Below are positions 15,379-24,182 of a stretch of DNA of 35,103 nucleotides, piece by piece (position 1 is the first letter of the stretch; every line of letters begins with the position of its first letter). A program made the position numbers and the translations under genes. Origin of the DNA: an uncultured Helicobacteraceae bacterium. GTDB lineage: Bacteria > Campylobacterota > Campylobacteria > Campylobacterales > UBA6016. The DNA lies in the NCBI GenBank assembly GCA_937973585.1, contig CALJKN010000049.1, positions 1-35,103 on the forward strand, in the 5' to 3' direction. Below the pieces are notes generated by a model. That model was not told the origin of the DNA. It did no database searches and was given only the letters and a program-made list of their open reading frames with translations.

Positions 15379-16128
15379 ATGTTAAAAAAAATACTAATCG
15401 GACTACTTGCAGCCAAAACTTTGATTTTTGCGGCAGATATCAACGTAGCGGCTGCGGCAGACCTAAAATTTGCTTTAGCAGAAATAGCCAAAGCTTATGA
15501 GACAACAAACAAAGACGACAAAGTCAAAGTCACATTCGGCGCAAGCGGCAAACTAACTACACAAATCACCGAGGGGGCACCGTTTGATCTGTTTTTTGCG
15601 GCAAATATAGAGTATCCGGAAAAACTAAAAGCCGCCGGAATGACGGTCGGCGAGATAAAACCGTACGCCATAGGCAGACTCGTCATGCTTACAAAAAAAG
15701 GGTCTCAGATTGATCTAAAAAACGGTTTGCAAATTTTGACTTCAGATAAAATCCGTAAAATTGCAATAGCCAATCCGGAGGTTGCCCCTTATGGTAAAGC
15801 GGCGGTTGAAGCTTTAAAGAGCGCAGGAATATACGAAAAAGTTGAGTCAAAAATAGTAAAAGGCGAAAATGTGCAACAGGCGGCGACATTTGGGATAACA
15901 GGAGCGGCTGACGTTGCTATAGTCGCACACTCCTTGGCTCTTCAGCCGACGATCGCAAATGAAGTAAACACATACCTGATAGACGGCAAACTGCACAAAA
16001 AAATGGTTCAGGCCTATGTCGGCACAAAACGTGGAGGCGATAATCCCTCGGCCAAAAAGTTTTTAGAGTTTTTTGAAAGTAAAAACGGTGACGCAATCTT
16101 AAAAAAATATGGGTTTACACTTGAATAA
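15379..16128 (+). CDS. modA: ModA, periplasmic molybdate-binding protein
   Basis: 249 residues with signal peptide (about 1-19, ending IFA-A). The mature part has the ModA features AAAADLKFALAEIAKAYE, GASGKLTTQITEGAPFDLFFAANIEYPEKL (about 54-83), TFGITGAADVAIVAHS (about 174-189) and a C-terminal FLEFFESKNGDAILKKYGF. It binds molybdate or tungstate and delivers it to ModBC. GGGAG sits 6 nt before the ATG. It overlaps the small Mop-like gene. TupA and WtpA are alternatives for oxyanion binding, but motifs and context favour ModA. Confidence 0.93.
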   Translation: MLKKILIGLLAAKTLIFAADINVAAAADLKFALAEIAKAYETTNKDDKVKVTFGASGKLTTQITEGAPFDLFFAANIEYPEKLKAAGMTVGEIKPYAIGRLVMLTKKGSQIDLKNGLQILTSDKIRKIAIANPEVAPYGKAAVEALKSAGIYEKVESKIVKGENVQQAATFGITGAADVAIVAHSLALQPTIANEVNTYLIDGKLHKKMVQAYVGTKRGGDNPSAKKFLEFFESKNGDAILKKYGFTLE

Positions 16129-16519
16129 ACTGCAAGGAATCATTGAGGGTCAAAAACACTCTTCCGGAATAACCAGAATAGAGGTTATGTCGGAGGGGTA
16201 CTTATTTCGGCTATTGGTATTTGAGGAACAACCCAAAAACAGGCTCGGAAAAACTGTATTTTTGGTTATAAAAGAGAGTGAAATCGCCATATCCAAAATA
16301 AAACCGATAGATATCAGCATATCCAACAAACCGGAATGCAAAGTCACAAAAATAGTCTCCGGCGAAATGCTAGCCCAAATCTACCTACAATTAGGCTCCG
16401 CCTCAATTAGCAGTATTATCACCTCGGAATCCATACAAAGGCTTGGCATACGAGAGGGCGACACCGTATGTGCGCTCATAAAAGCAAACGAAATATATCT
16501 GGAGAGCACCGTTGATTGA
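16109..16519 (+). CDS. Mop-like TOBE-domain protein between modA and modB
   Basis: 136 residues from the ATG at 16109, which lies inside the end of modA; a TTG at 16121 (MNKLQGIIEGQ) is an equally likely start and would give 132 residues. The C-terminal half (IVSGEMLAQIYLQLGSASISSIITSESIQRLGIREGDTVCALIKANEIYL) is a TOBE/Mop domain; the N-terminal half looks like a degenerate TOBE repeat. There is no helix-turn-helix. A gene of this kind occupies the same place in the C. jejuni mod operon (Cj0302c). It probably buffers or senses molybdate in the cytoplasm. It overlaps modB by 8 nt. Confidence 0.8.
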   Translation: MGLHLNKLQGIIEGQKHSSGITRIEVMSEGYLFRLLVFEEQPKNRLGKTVFLVIKESEIAISKIKPIDISISNKPECKVTKIVSGEMLAQIYLQLGSASISSIITSESIQRLGIREGDTVCALIKANEIYLESTVD

Positions 16520-17177
16520 ATTCAGGCCGTTTTTATTAACCGTAGAGCTTGCCCTCATAACTACATTTGTATTATTTTTTGTCGGTGTACCGATAGCCTA
16601 TTATCTGGCAAACACAAAAAGCCGTCTCAAGCCCATTTTTGAGAGCGTTGTCGCTCTCCCTCTGGTTCTCCCCCCTTCCGTTTTGGGTTTTTATTTTTTA
16701 TTGGCTTTCTCTGATGAGGGTTTTTTGGGTTTGCCGTATAAAGCGGTTTTTGACAAACAACTCGCTTTTAGTTTTGAGGGGCTAGTGATAGGCTCTGTGG
16801 TTTTTAGTCTGCCGTTTATCGTTCATCCGGTGTTATCGGGCTTTGAAGGGGTTGAAAAAAACCTCAAAGATGCAGCCAAAACACTCGGGAAAAGCGGTTT
16901 TGAGATTTTTTATAAACTCGAACTCCCCCTTATAAAAAGCTCTCTGCTCACAGGGTGTGTACTAGCCTTTGCCCATACGGTCGGGGAGTTCGGGGTAGTA
17001 CTGATGATAGGCGGGAATATCGACGGGGTAACGAGAGTTGCCTCTATAGCGATTTACGACAAGGTTGAATCGTTTGATTATCTATCGGCACATATGTATT
17101 CGGCGATTTTATTTGCTTTTTCGTTTTTGATACTGTTTGCCGTCTATAAACTAAATAAAAAAAGGGTTTTTGCTTGA
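16512..17177 (+). CDS. modB: ModB, molybdate ABC permease
   Basis: 221 residues from a TTG at 16512. About five or six membrane helices, with the ModB/CysT-type cytoplasmic EAA loop DAAKTLGKSGFEIFYKLELPLIKSSLLTG (about 120-148) followed by AFAHTVGEFGVVLMIGGNIDGVTRVASIAIYD, a well-known ModB signature. It pairs with ModC in the inner membrane. It overlaps the Mop-like gene by 8 nt and modC by 4 nt (TTGA). Confidence 0.93.
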   Translation: MIEFRPFLLTVELALITTFVLFFVGVPIAYYLANTKSRLKPIFESVVALPLVLPPSVLGFYFLLAFSDEGFLGLPYKAVFDKQLAFSFEGLVIGSVVFSLPFIVHPVLSGFEGVEKNLKDAAKTLGKSGFEIFYKLELPLIKSSLLTGCVLAFAHTVGEFGVVLMIGGNIDGVTRVASIAIYDKVESFDYLSAHMYSAILFAFSFLILFAVYKLNKKRVFA

Positions 17178-18043
17178 TTAGAGTATCGGTAGCAAAAAAA
17201 CTGCATGGACAAAACGGAGAGTTTCAGTTTTGCGCCGATTTGACGATTGACTCTCCACATCTAACCTCTATTTTCGGCCCCTCCGGAAGTGGCAAAAGCA
17301 CGCTTCTTAGAATGATAGCGGGGCTTGAACGGCCTGATAGCGGCATTATCGAGATAAACAAAGAGATTTGGTTTGACGGCGATAAAGGGATTAATCTCCC
17401 GCCGCAAAAAAGGGGGATCGGCTTTGTATTTCAGGAGTATTCGCTATTTCCGAATATGAGCGTAATCGAAAATATTATGTTTGCCCAAAAAAAACCGGAT
17501 AAGCAAAAGGCAATATCGCTACTAAAAAGCGTGGAGCTGGATGAACTACCGAATGCCCGCATAGACAGGCTATCCGGCGGACAAAAACAAAGGGTTGCAA
17601 TCGCAAGGGCTTTGGCCTATGAGCCGCAGATACTCCTACTGGATGAGCCGTTTTCGGCACTCGATACGACCGTAAAACACAAGCTTCAAGATGAGATACT
17701 AAAAATCAAAAAAGAGTTTTCCATCCCGACCATATTTGTGTCGCACGACAAAGAGGAGGTGTTTCGCCTGTCGGATCTTGTCGGGATAGTAAAAAATGGA
17801 AAAATATCAGAATTAAAACCGCCCACAGAGGCTTTTTTTGATTCAAAGCTATCCGGAAAATTCGCCTTTTACGGGAGGATCTTGTCCATCAAAAAAGCCG
17901 ATATAGCAAATCTGGCGTATATATCGGTAGGGGGACAGATAGTGCAAGCCCTTTTGACCGACGATGATTTGAAAGAGATAAAAGAGGGGGACGAAGTAAC
18001 CGTAGCGGCAAAGGCATTTAATCCGATAGTCACAAAAATCTAA
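17174..18043 (+). CDS. modC: ModC, molybdate ABC transporter ATPase
   Basis: 289 residues from a TTG overlapping the modB stop. Walker A GPSGSGKST (about 36-44), Q-loop FVFQEYSLFP, signature LSGGQKQR (about 133-140), Walker B ILLLDEP (about 154-160) and H-loop VSHDK are intact. A C-terminal TOBE domain (about 225-289, GRILSIKKADIANLAYISVGG...EGDEVTVAAKAFNPIV) is present, as in ModC, allowing inhibition by molybdate. Its 3' end overlaps the converging histidine kinase gene by 4 nt. Confidence 0.93.
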   Translation: MIRVSVAKKLHGQNGEFQFCADLTIDSPHLTSIFGPSGSGKSTLLRMIAGLERPDSGIIEINKEIWFDGDKGINLPPQKRGIGFVFQEYSLFPNMSVIENIMFAQKKPDKQKAISLLKSVELDELPNARIDRLSGGQKQRVAIARALAYEPQILLLDEPFSALDTTVKHKLQDEILKIKKEFSIPTIFVSHDKEEVFRLSDLVGIVKNGKISELKPPTEAFFDSKLSGKFAFYGRILSIKKADIANLAYISVGGQIVQALLTDDDLKEIKEGDEVTVAAKAFNPIVTKI

Positions 18044-19410
18044 AACTTGATTTTTGCCGACAAACCGTCTATAGTATTGGAAATTTTGAGCGTTCCACCC
18101 ATATTTTCGATAATACATTTGGACATAAAAAGACCCATTCCGACCCCTTTACCCTGCCCTTTTGTAGTAAAATAAGGCTCCAGTACCCTATCCAAATTTT
18201 CATCGGATATGCCGCCGCCGTTATCGAGGCAAATAACGCTTTTTTCGGCAGCCGACATCCATATTCTTATCCTCCCCCTTAGGGTAGGCTCTTTTGTTTT
18301 TTTATCCTCTATCGCATCTTTTGAGTTTGATAAAAGGTTTACGAGAACCTCTTTTAAAAGCTCTTTTTGACCGGATAACAAAAAGTCGTCACCGCCGTAT
18401 TCAAGCTCAATCCCTGATGCCGCATACTGCATCTCAAAGGCGGCGCAAACCTCTTTTACCACACCCTCGATACCAAACTTCTCATTTTCGTCGGTAGCCA
18501 TAAAAAAGTACCTGAAGTTGTCGATTGTTTTTGACATTGATGAGAGCAAAATGCGGCTCTCCGAGACGCTTTTTTCGAGATACGCCTCATCTAGCTCACC
18601 GTATCTGTATGCGAATTTCAAATCCTCCAAAAGTGCGCCGATTCCGGCCAGAGGCTGTCTCCAATGATGAGCGACGGCATTTATCATATCCGCCATAGAT
18701 TTTAGCTTTGACTGGTTAAACAGCTCCCTCTCTTTTTGCATAACCTTTTCGGAGTAGATATCGATATTCTCCTGCATAGCTTTAAACGAGGAGATGATGG
18801 AGCCTATCTCGTTGTCGTTTTCTACTATATCAAACTCCACTTTTTTACCAGGGCTATACTCTCTCATTTTTGAGGCAATAACCGAGAGCGGATAGAGGAG
18901 GTATTTGATAAAAAGTAGATTTAAGGCAAATATCACAACGGCAATTAACAAAAATTTGAGTGTAGCCGACTGGAAATTATCGATTAGTTCGAGGTAGTTT
19001 TTGTTTGAGTATAAAAGCTCTATAGAGGCCTGCTTTTGTCCGTTTACAGAGTCCGATATATCTTTTTTTACGACGATCGCCCCGTCAAAAGACTCTTTGC
19101 CATCCGAATCGAATCTACCTATGACGGTTCCGTCACTAAGCGATATCCTGACAGAGAGGACGTTTGGATTTTTGAGTAGCTCTTTTACTTTTCCCGCCGC
19201 CTCTCCGGTAAGCCCCAAAAACAGGCTCATCCCTATCTCGGAGGAGATTGAATCGAGTATGATTCCGGCTTTCTCCTTTTCGGAGTTATACATATTTGCC
19301 TTAACCGTTTTGACGATAAAGACCGACATTATCGCAAAAACAAGGACAACGGCAAAAATAAAACTGGCCAATATCTTTGTAGAGAGGCTCAGGTTTACCT
19401 TGTTTCTCAC
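18040..19410 (-). CDS. HAMP-domain sensor histidine kinase, no adjacent regulator
   Basis: 456 residues. TM1 about 11-33, a periplasmic sensor loop about 34-145, TM2 about 146-170, a HAMP linker, then the H-box AHHWRQPLAG with H249 the likely phosphorylated residue, N-box VNLLSNSKDAIED, and ATP lid motifs CLDNGGGI and GKGVGMGLFMSK. The HWRQPL type is common in Campylobacterota. It is the last gene of a three-gene operon behind a TonB receptor and a YfiR-like protein (4-nt overlap), so the periplasmic partner probably informs the kinase. No response regulator is adjacent; the target is unknown. Confidence 0.88.
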   Translation of the reverse strand: MRNKVNLSLSTKILASFIFAVVLVFAIMSVFIVKTVKANMYNSEKEKAGIILDSISSEIGMSLFLGLTGEAAGKVKELLKNPNVLSVRISLSDGTVIGRFDSDGKESFDGAIVVKKDISDSVNGQKQASIELLYSNKNYLELIDNFQSATLKFLLIAVVIFALNLLFIKYLLYPLSVIASKMREYSPGKKVEFDIVENDNEIGSIISSFKAMQENIDIYSEKVMQKERELFNQSKLKSMADMINAVAHHWRQPLAGIGALLEDLKFAYRYGELDEAYLEKSVSESRILLSSMSKTIDNFRYFFMATDENEKFGIEGVVKEVCAAFEMQYAASGIELEYGGDDFLLSGQKELLKEVLVNLLSNSKDAIEDKKTKEPTLRGRIRIWMSAAEKSVICLDNGGGISDENLDRVLEPYFTTKGQGKGVGMGLFMSKCIIENMGGTLKISNTIDGLSAKIKF

Positions 19411-19934
19411 TCAACCACCCTGACGATTTTATAAAATGAATCAACGAACCTTATTCCGCCGTCTTTCATAGCGCTTCTATTCAGGATAACCACAGTCTTT
19501 CTCTCGATATCCATAGAGAGAACTGCGCCGCTCTCAATATCTGAACGCCTATGGGTAAAGCTTACCACACCCTTTGTTTTTGCGGCCGCAATAGCTTTTT
19601 TGATATTTTGGTCGCCACCTTTTAGGATATATAAAAAGCTCATAGGGGTTTTGGAGAGGTTATAAAAATCAACCGCAACGGCTCTAAACTGATACGGCCC
19701 TATTTTTCCCTGCGTTTTTGCATTCATTTCGACCGCTATCATTCTTGCCCTCTCGGCATCCTCGGTTTCGTGGGCTATCACAACGGTCAGCTTGTCATCG
19801 ATTAACTTTTTAGATATCTCTTTGTCTAAAAGGGCGATTTTTGGGATCACAGACATTTGGGCTTCAAGCAAAAACTCATCGTACCCAAAAAGGGTCAAAA
19901 CCGATAAGAGTAAAGCTGCAAATATCTTTTTCAT
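19407..19934 (-). CDS. YfiR-like (DUF4154) periplasmic protein
   Basis: 175 residues with a signal peptide (about 1-17, LLSVLTLFG-Y). The mature protein resembles the YfiR/HmsC (DUF4154) family: QMSVIPKIALLDK, a central VVIAHETEDAERARMIA, and AVDFYNLSKTPMSFLYIL followed by a C-terminal MKDGGIRFVDSFYKIVRVVE. YfiR is a periplasmic regulator that binds and restrains a membrane signalling partner. Sitting between a TonB receptor and a membrane kinase with only 3-4 nt spacing or overlap, it is likely the periplasmic go-between. Family call is from pattern only. Confidence 0.65.
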   Translation of the reverse strand: MKKIFAALLLSVLTLFGYDEFLLEAQMSVIPKIALLDKEISKKLIDDKLTVVIAHETEDAERARMIAVEMNAKTQGKIGPYQFRAVAVDFYNLSKTPMSFLYILKGGDQNIKKAIAAAKTKGVVSFTHRRSDIESGAVLSMDIERKTVVILNRSAMKDGGIRFVDSFYKIVRVVE

Positions 19935-19937
19935 CGC

Positions 19938-21971
19938 CTAAAACCTCTTGTAAAGTTTTAGATAGACGGTTGACGGCATAGCCGGATAGTCGCCTATATA
20001 TGTATTTTTTTCACTCGGATACAAGATAGAAGCATTTCCGATGTTTTTCGCTAAAAGCTGCGCCCCCCATCTGCCTTTGTATGAATCGTAATTTAGAGTC
20101 AAATCACCGCTAACATATGACGGTGTATCAGCTCTATTATCCCACTCTACCCTCTGTTTCGAATCTATAAAAAATACAGATGCGCCGCCGGAAAATCCTC
20201 CGCCGAGTTCTGTGATAACGGAGGCTTTGAGCATATTCTGGGCTGCCGCCACTAGCCTATCAGAGCCACCGCCCTTTGAGGAGGCATGAGAGTATCCGGC
20301 ATACAAAAACGTCCCGAGCCCGATATTTTTCTTCAGCTCCGCTTCACATCCGTAAATATCCGAATCACCGGCATTCATATATTTATTTTGGGCATTTACT
20401 TTGTTGATCTGATTTTTGTTTTGTAGATAAAAAAGGTTTACACTCACCGAATCGTCATTATCTAGTTTTTTAATATATTGCGACTCAAACGCCCTTACTC
20501 TCTCCGGTTTTAGATCTCTATTCCCGACCCTTGCCGGATTGTTAAGTGTATAAAGCTCCTGCCATGCCGGAGCCCTATATGCGGTACTTGCCATAAATTT
20601 TAGTATATCGTCGTCGTCGGCTTGCCAGACTACGGCTCCACGATAGTCGGTCTGCCTGTCAAAATCACTTCCCTTGTCGCTGTTTAGGCCGTACGAAAAA
20701 GCTAAATCGTCGTTTATATCGTACATTCCGCTCATATATAGTTTTGTCGTTGTCCTTTTGGCGGCCGGCGCATCAAAAAACGGAGCCGATACCGAATAGT
20801 CATACATACCGATACCCGTAGCCCTATTGGTTGTGATTGATTTTATATAAATATTTTTTTCGTCCTGATACTTAATTCCGAACTTTACAGTATGGGAATC
20901 AGAGAGATCATACGAGGCCACACCGCCCGTATACCAGATTCTATTTTTCATAGCCAAATCTGCGTAATACCCATCCGGATAAACCACCGTCCCTATCCTC
21001 ATCCCAGGCGGATAAGACCTCGCATCGCTCTCCCAGCCGTCCTCCATATAGCCACCGTTTAACTCAAGCAACAATGAGTCCGAGAATGCTTTTTTGTACT
21101 TACCGTCCACATACCACGACGGCAGTTTTTGCTTCCCCTCGTCGTTTGGCATAGCATATAGGTTTCCAAAAGAGCTTCCTATATCATATCCTGTCGCTCT
21201 AGCCGAAATTTTGAGCTCTTCGCCGCTTAGGGCAACCCCTAGTGCGTAAGTAGTTAGTGCGGTAGGGGCGTATCCATCTCTTGAGAGTGCTGAGTTTACC
21301 GGATTATAGTATAGACCGTCTTTGCCGTTCGTTTTTGTTTTTAGCTCATCTTTGTAGTAGTAGCCGTCGGTGTGGAGTGAGAAATTATTTAGTTTTTTAT
21401 TGTAGACAAAAGAGCCGGTTCTGATATTTGAGCTACCGACCCCAAAAACCACTTTTGCAAAATCTTTTGAGCCGTTCTCGGCATATGTTACGACGTTTAT
21501 ACTCCCGGCATAACCGTTTTCGCCGTCGGCAAAATTTCCAGGTCCTCTGACTACCTCTACCCTTTTTATTATATCGATCGGCATGTCGAGATAAGTGCTA
21601 TATCCGTCAAAAGTCCTGTCATTAACCGTTACGCCGTCTATTATCAGCTTGCTCTGTCCGTATGCAAACGGATTTGAACCCCTGAATATAACCGATTTAT
21701 TGTTGACATTGTCTTTTGAGACATCGACACCGGGAAATAGCATCAACGCATCCTTTAATGTTCTGGCTCCCATTTTGGAAAGCTTTTCGCCGTCCCATAC
21801 CGACACTATAAACGGTAGATAATCTATATTTTGTTTTTCGGCGGTTGCCGTCTTGGTGAAAATGCTCATATCCATTGCCAATTCTTTTACGGCATCACCC
21901 TCTGCACCAAACAGAGAGATCCCGCAAACACCGTAAAGAGCCGACAAAAAAATAGACTTGTTAAAACCCAT
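19938..21971 (-). CDS. TonB-dependent outer-membrane receptor 3
   Basis: 677 residues from the ATG at 21971; it gives a signal-like N-terminus (MGFNKSIFLSALYGVCGISLFG) with CGGA upstream. A 59-codon open extension to 22148 crosses the likely promoter region and is rejected. Plug domain: LSKMGARTLKDALMLFPGVDVSKD, SVIFRGSNPFAYGQSKLIIDGVTVND, DIIKRVEVVRGPG (about 50-140). The barrel ends YLKLYKRF. It is not closely related to receptors 1 and 2; its plug is of the common BtuB/colicin I receptor type. Ligand unknown. No ModE-type site was seen upstream. It heads an operon with the YfiR-like and kinase genes. Confidence 0.9.
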   Translation of the reverse strand: MGFNKSIFLSALYGVCGISLFGAEGDAVKELAMDMSIFTKTATAEKQNIDYLPFIVSVWDGEKLSKMGARTLKDALMLFPGVDVSKDNVNNKSVIFRGSNPFAYGQSKLIIDGVTVNDRTFDGYSTYLDMPIDIIKRVEVVRGPGNFADGENGYAGSINVVTYAENGSKDFAKVVFGVGSSNIRTGSFVYNKKLNNFSLHTDGYYYKDELKTKTNGKDGLYYNPVNSALSRDGYAPTALTTYALGVALSGEELKISARATGYDIGSSFGNLYAMPNDEGKQKLPSWYVDGKYKKAFSDSLLLELNGGYMEDGWESDARSYPPGMRIGTVVYPDGYYADLAMKNRIWYTGGVASYDLSDSHTVKFGIKYQDEKNIYIKSITTNRATGIGMYDYSVSAPFFDAPAAKRTTTKLYMSGMYDINDDLAFSYGLNSDKGSDFDRQTDYRGAVVWQADDDDILKFMASTAYRAPAWQELYTLNNPARVGNRDLKPERVRAFESQYIKKLDNDDSVSVNLFYLQNKNQINKVNAQNKYMNAGDSDIYGCEAELKKNIGLGTFLYAGYSHASSKGGGSDRLVAAAQNMLKASVITELGGGFSGGASVFFIDSKQRVEWDNRADTPSYVSGDLTLNYDSYKGRWGAQLLAKNIGNASILYPSEKNTYIGDYPAMPSTVYLKLYKRF

Positions 21972-22108
21972 CAAAATCCGATTGCTTAAAGTTTCAGCTT
22001 TTATATTTTCACCAATAAATAGGATAGATAGTAGCGAAAATGTATGCTTTTTATATGTTAATTTACCTGATTTTAATTCAAAAGACAAAAAAAGATTGAA
22101 TTTTATAC

Positions 22109-22137
22109 TTGACAACAAAAAGCTAAAGTAGTAATAT
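22109..22137 (+). promoter_or_regulatory. Consensus sigma-70 promoter for hsp20
   Basis: TTGACA (22109-22114), 17-nt spacer, TAATAT (22132-22137). The predicted start (about 22144) lies in the CIRCE element. Confidence 0.85.
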
Positions 22138-22141
22138 TTTA

Positions 22142-22168
22142 TTAGCACTTAAATCATATAAGTGCTAA
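22142..22168. promoter_or_regulatory. CIRCE operator (HrcA repressor site)
   Basis: Perfect inverted repeat TTAGCACTT - 9 nt - AAGTGCTAA. It differs from the canonical CIRCE (TTAGCACTC-N9-GAGTGCTAA) only by one symmetric change at the inner end of each arm. It starts 4 nt after the -10 and covers the transcription start, so HrcA would repress hsp20 in the absence of heat stress. Confidence 0.9.
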
Positions 22169-22191
22169 TATTAAATTTAAAGGGGTTTAAA

Positions 22192-22608
22192 ATGCTTCTG
22201 ACTAGATTTGATCCGTTTAGAGAGTTTGAAAGAAGATTTGCCGGATATGTTCCGACCGAGACAAAAGAGGCGACTAACGTTTCGAGCTTTAGTCCTGCCG
22301 TAAACACCAGAGAGGACGAGAAAGGGTATTATATACACGCCGATCTCCCAGGTGTAGCAAAAGAGGATATAAATATAGATTTAAAAGATAACGTCCTAAC
22401 AATTTCCGGAGAGAGAAAGCATAAAGAGGAGATTTCGGAAAAAGACTACTATAAACTTGAGAGTTTTTACGGCAAGTTTCAAAGGAGTTTTACGCTGCCG
22501 GAAGATGCGAATAGCGAAAGCATCGACGCATCCACACAAGACGGTGTCCTAAATATCGCCATCCAAAAATCAGCTCCAAAAGAGTCCAGAAAAATAGAGA
22601 TTAAATAA
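22192..22608 (+). CDS. Hsp20/IbpA-family small heat-shock protein
   Basis: 138 residues from the ATG at 22192, preceded by AAAGGGG; an in-frame ATG at 22162 lies inside the CIRCE element and is rejected. The alpha-crystallin domain (about 40-130) has SPAVNTREDEKGYYIHADLPGVAKEDINIDLKDNVLTISGERKH and the C-terminal DGVLNIAIQKSAP pattern. ATP-independent holdase chaperone of the cytoplasm. Expression is likely heat-induced through HrcA. Its end overlaps the converging HAD gene by 8 nt. Confidence 0.95.
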   Translation: MLLTRFDPFREFERRFAGYVPTETKEATNVSSFSPAVNTREDEKGYYIHADLPGVAKEDINIDLKDNVLTISGERKHKEEISEKDYYKLESFYGKFQRSFTLPEDANSESIDASTQDGVLNIAIQKSAPKESRKIEIK

Positions 22609-23239
22609 TATTCAAAATTTGAAGCGGAGTATCGATTATTAAATCGGCTCCGTTTTCAAAAAGCTCATCCCTGTCTCTAAAACCCCACGTAACTCCAACT
22701 GCATAAAAGCCGCCGTTTTTTGCGGTCAATATATCGTTTTTTGTATCACCCACTATAGCTATCTCGTCAGGCCGCAATCCGAATACACCTGCTATCTCCA
22801 AGGCCGCTTTCGGATTTGGCTTTACCTCATATCCCTCTTTGTGTCCCACAACGGCGCTAAAACAAAAATCTCCAAACGCCCTTTTGACGCATAGTTTTGT
22901 TAGATGATCCGGTTTGTTGGACAAAACGGCCGACTTTACCCCTTTTTCCTCCAGTACCGCCAATAAATCTGCAATACCGGAGTATACAACCGGTGTTTTG
23001 TCACTTTTCTCATATACGACCTTAAACTCTTCGGCCATTTTATCGGTCATGGTTTTATCGCCTGAACCGCTGGAGGCACTCATCAGATTGTAAGCCCCCT
23101 GCCCTGCCAAATAACGATACTCCTCAATTTTACGCTTATCGAATCCGTATTTTTCTAGTACCGCATTTGCATACTCGGCCACATCGACAAGCGAATCGAT
23201 GAGCGTCCCGTCAAGGTCGAAAATAACCCCTTTTATCAC
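22601..23239 (-). CDS. HAD-family phosphatase, phosphoglycolate-phosphatase-like
   Basis: 212 residues from a GTG at 23239 with AAGG about 9 nt upstream; the frame stays open to an ATG at 23287, but family members begin directly before GVIFDLDGTLIDS. Motif I is DLDGTLID with the nucleophile Asp, motif II VLSNKPD, motif III/IV KPNPKAAL and AIVGDTKNDILTAKNGG. The helical cap domain (about 16-80) matches Gph. It removes phosphate from 2-phosphoglycolate or a related small substrate; the exact substrate cannot be read from the sequence. Convergent with hsp20. Confidence 0.85.
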   Translation of the reverse strand: MIKGVIFDLDGTLIDSLVDVAEYANAVLEKYGFDKRKIEEYRYLAGQGAYNLMSASSGSGDKTMTDKMAEEFKVVYEKSDKTPVVYSGIADLLAVLEEKGVKSAVLSNKPDHLTKLCVKRAFGDFCFSAVVGHKEGYEVKPNPKAALEIAGVFGLRPDEIAIVGDTKNDILTAKNGGFYAVGVTWGFRDRDELFENGADLIIDTPLQILNII

Positions 23240-23321
23240 CGTCAAAACCTTTTTTGTTGCGATTGTACCAAAATTGACGGAGCGCATGCCAACAGAGAGT
23301 CTTGTTTTTAGGTCTTAAAAG

Positions 23322-23327
23322 TATAAT
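23322..23327 (+). promoter_or_regulatory. Candidate -10 element for the methyltransferase gene
   Basis: TATAAT, 33 nt before the start codon of the next gene. A -35 at consensus spacing is not clear (TTGTTT at 23302 is 14 nt away). Confidence 0.4.
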
Positions 23328-23360
23328 TTTCCACAAAGACTTCAAGGCAACATATTCAAA

Positions 23361-24146
23361 ATGAACATTTTAGACATAGACTTCAACGCTTTATACAAAG
23401 AGCAAAAAGAGATAACTACCTTTAAGCCGAAAACAAAAGAGGATTGGAACGCAAAAGCAAAGGATATGGACTCACGTATCCATCAGAGTATCTACAACGA
23501 AGAGTTTTTATCGAGAGTAGATACAAAAGGGTGTGAGAGCCTACTGGATGTCGGATGCGGCCCCGGAAATCTAGCTTTGCGGTTTGCCAAAAAACTGGAA
23601 AAAGTATACGCAATGGATTATTCCGAGGAGATGCTACGCTGCGTAAACGAAAATGCCGCCTCAAAAAAAATAAATAACATTGAGACGATACAGGCATCAT
23701 GGGAAGATGACTGGAATAGGTTACCGAGTGTAGATATCGTCGTAGCGTCCCGCTCTATGGAGGTTGCCGATATGGAGGGTGCACTAAAAAAACTGAGCAA
23801 CAAAGCAAAACAAAAAGTATATCTAACCTACAAAGTCGGCGGCAGTTTTGTCGATACCGAGATTTTGGAGGCGATGGGGAGACGGATACACCCCAAGCCT
23901 GACTACATCTACATCGTCAACATCTTGTACAAGATGGGGATAAACCCAAAAATCGACTACATCGAGAGTGAAAACAAAAAAATCAACTGGAACGATTTTG
24001 AAGGGTTTAGAGAGAGCACTTTTTGGAGTATCGGGGAGATGAGTGACGATGAGATAGAGGGGCTGAAAAAGCTCTTTTTTGATGAAAATTTTAGAAAAAA
24101 ACCACAAAAACCGACATATTGGGCGATGATTAGTTGGAGCGTATAG
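23361..24146 (+). CDS. SAM-dependent class I methyltransferase
   Basis: 261 residues. Motif I LLDVGCGPGNLALRFA (about 61-76) binds S-adenosylmethionine, motif II is VYAMDYSEEML (about 83-93), followed by IETIQASWED and VDIVVASRSMEV. The C-terminal half (about 150-261) holds YIVNILYKMGINPKIDYIE and a WAMISWS ending, which is less conserved. The substrate is not recognisable. It stands alone, 37 nt before the chemoreceptor gene. Confidence 0.8.
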   Translation: MNILDIDFNALYKEQKEITTFKPKTKEDWNAKAKDMDSRIHQSIYNEEFLSRVDTKGCESLLDVGCGPGNLALRFAKKLEKVYAMDYSEEMLRCVNENAASKKINNIETIQASWEDDWNRLPSVDIVVASRSMEVADMEGALKKLSNKAKQKVYLTYKVGGSFVDTEILEAMGRRIHPKPDYIYIVNILYKMGINPKIDYIESENKKINWNDFEGFRESTFWSIGEMSDDEIEGLKKLFFDENFRKKPQKPTYWAMISWSV

Positions 24147-24182
24147 TAAAATATAAAAAATCTTAAATAAAAGAGGGAAACA

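Noticed and set aside
21972..22148. 59-codon N-terminal extension of receptor 3
   Set aside because: It is not a signal peptide, is very AT-rich, and overlaps the divergent promoter region.
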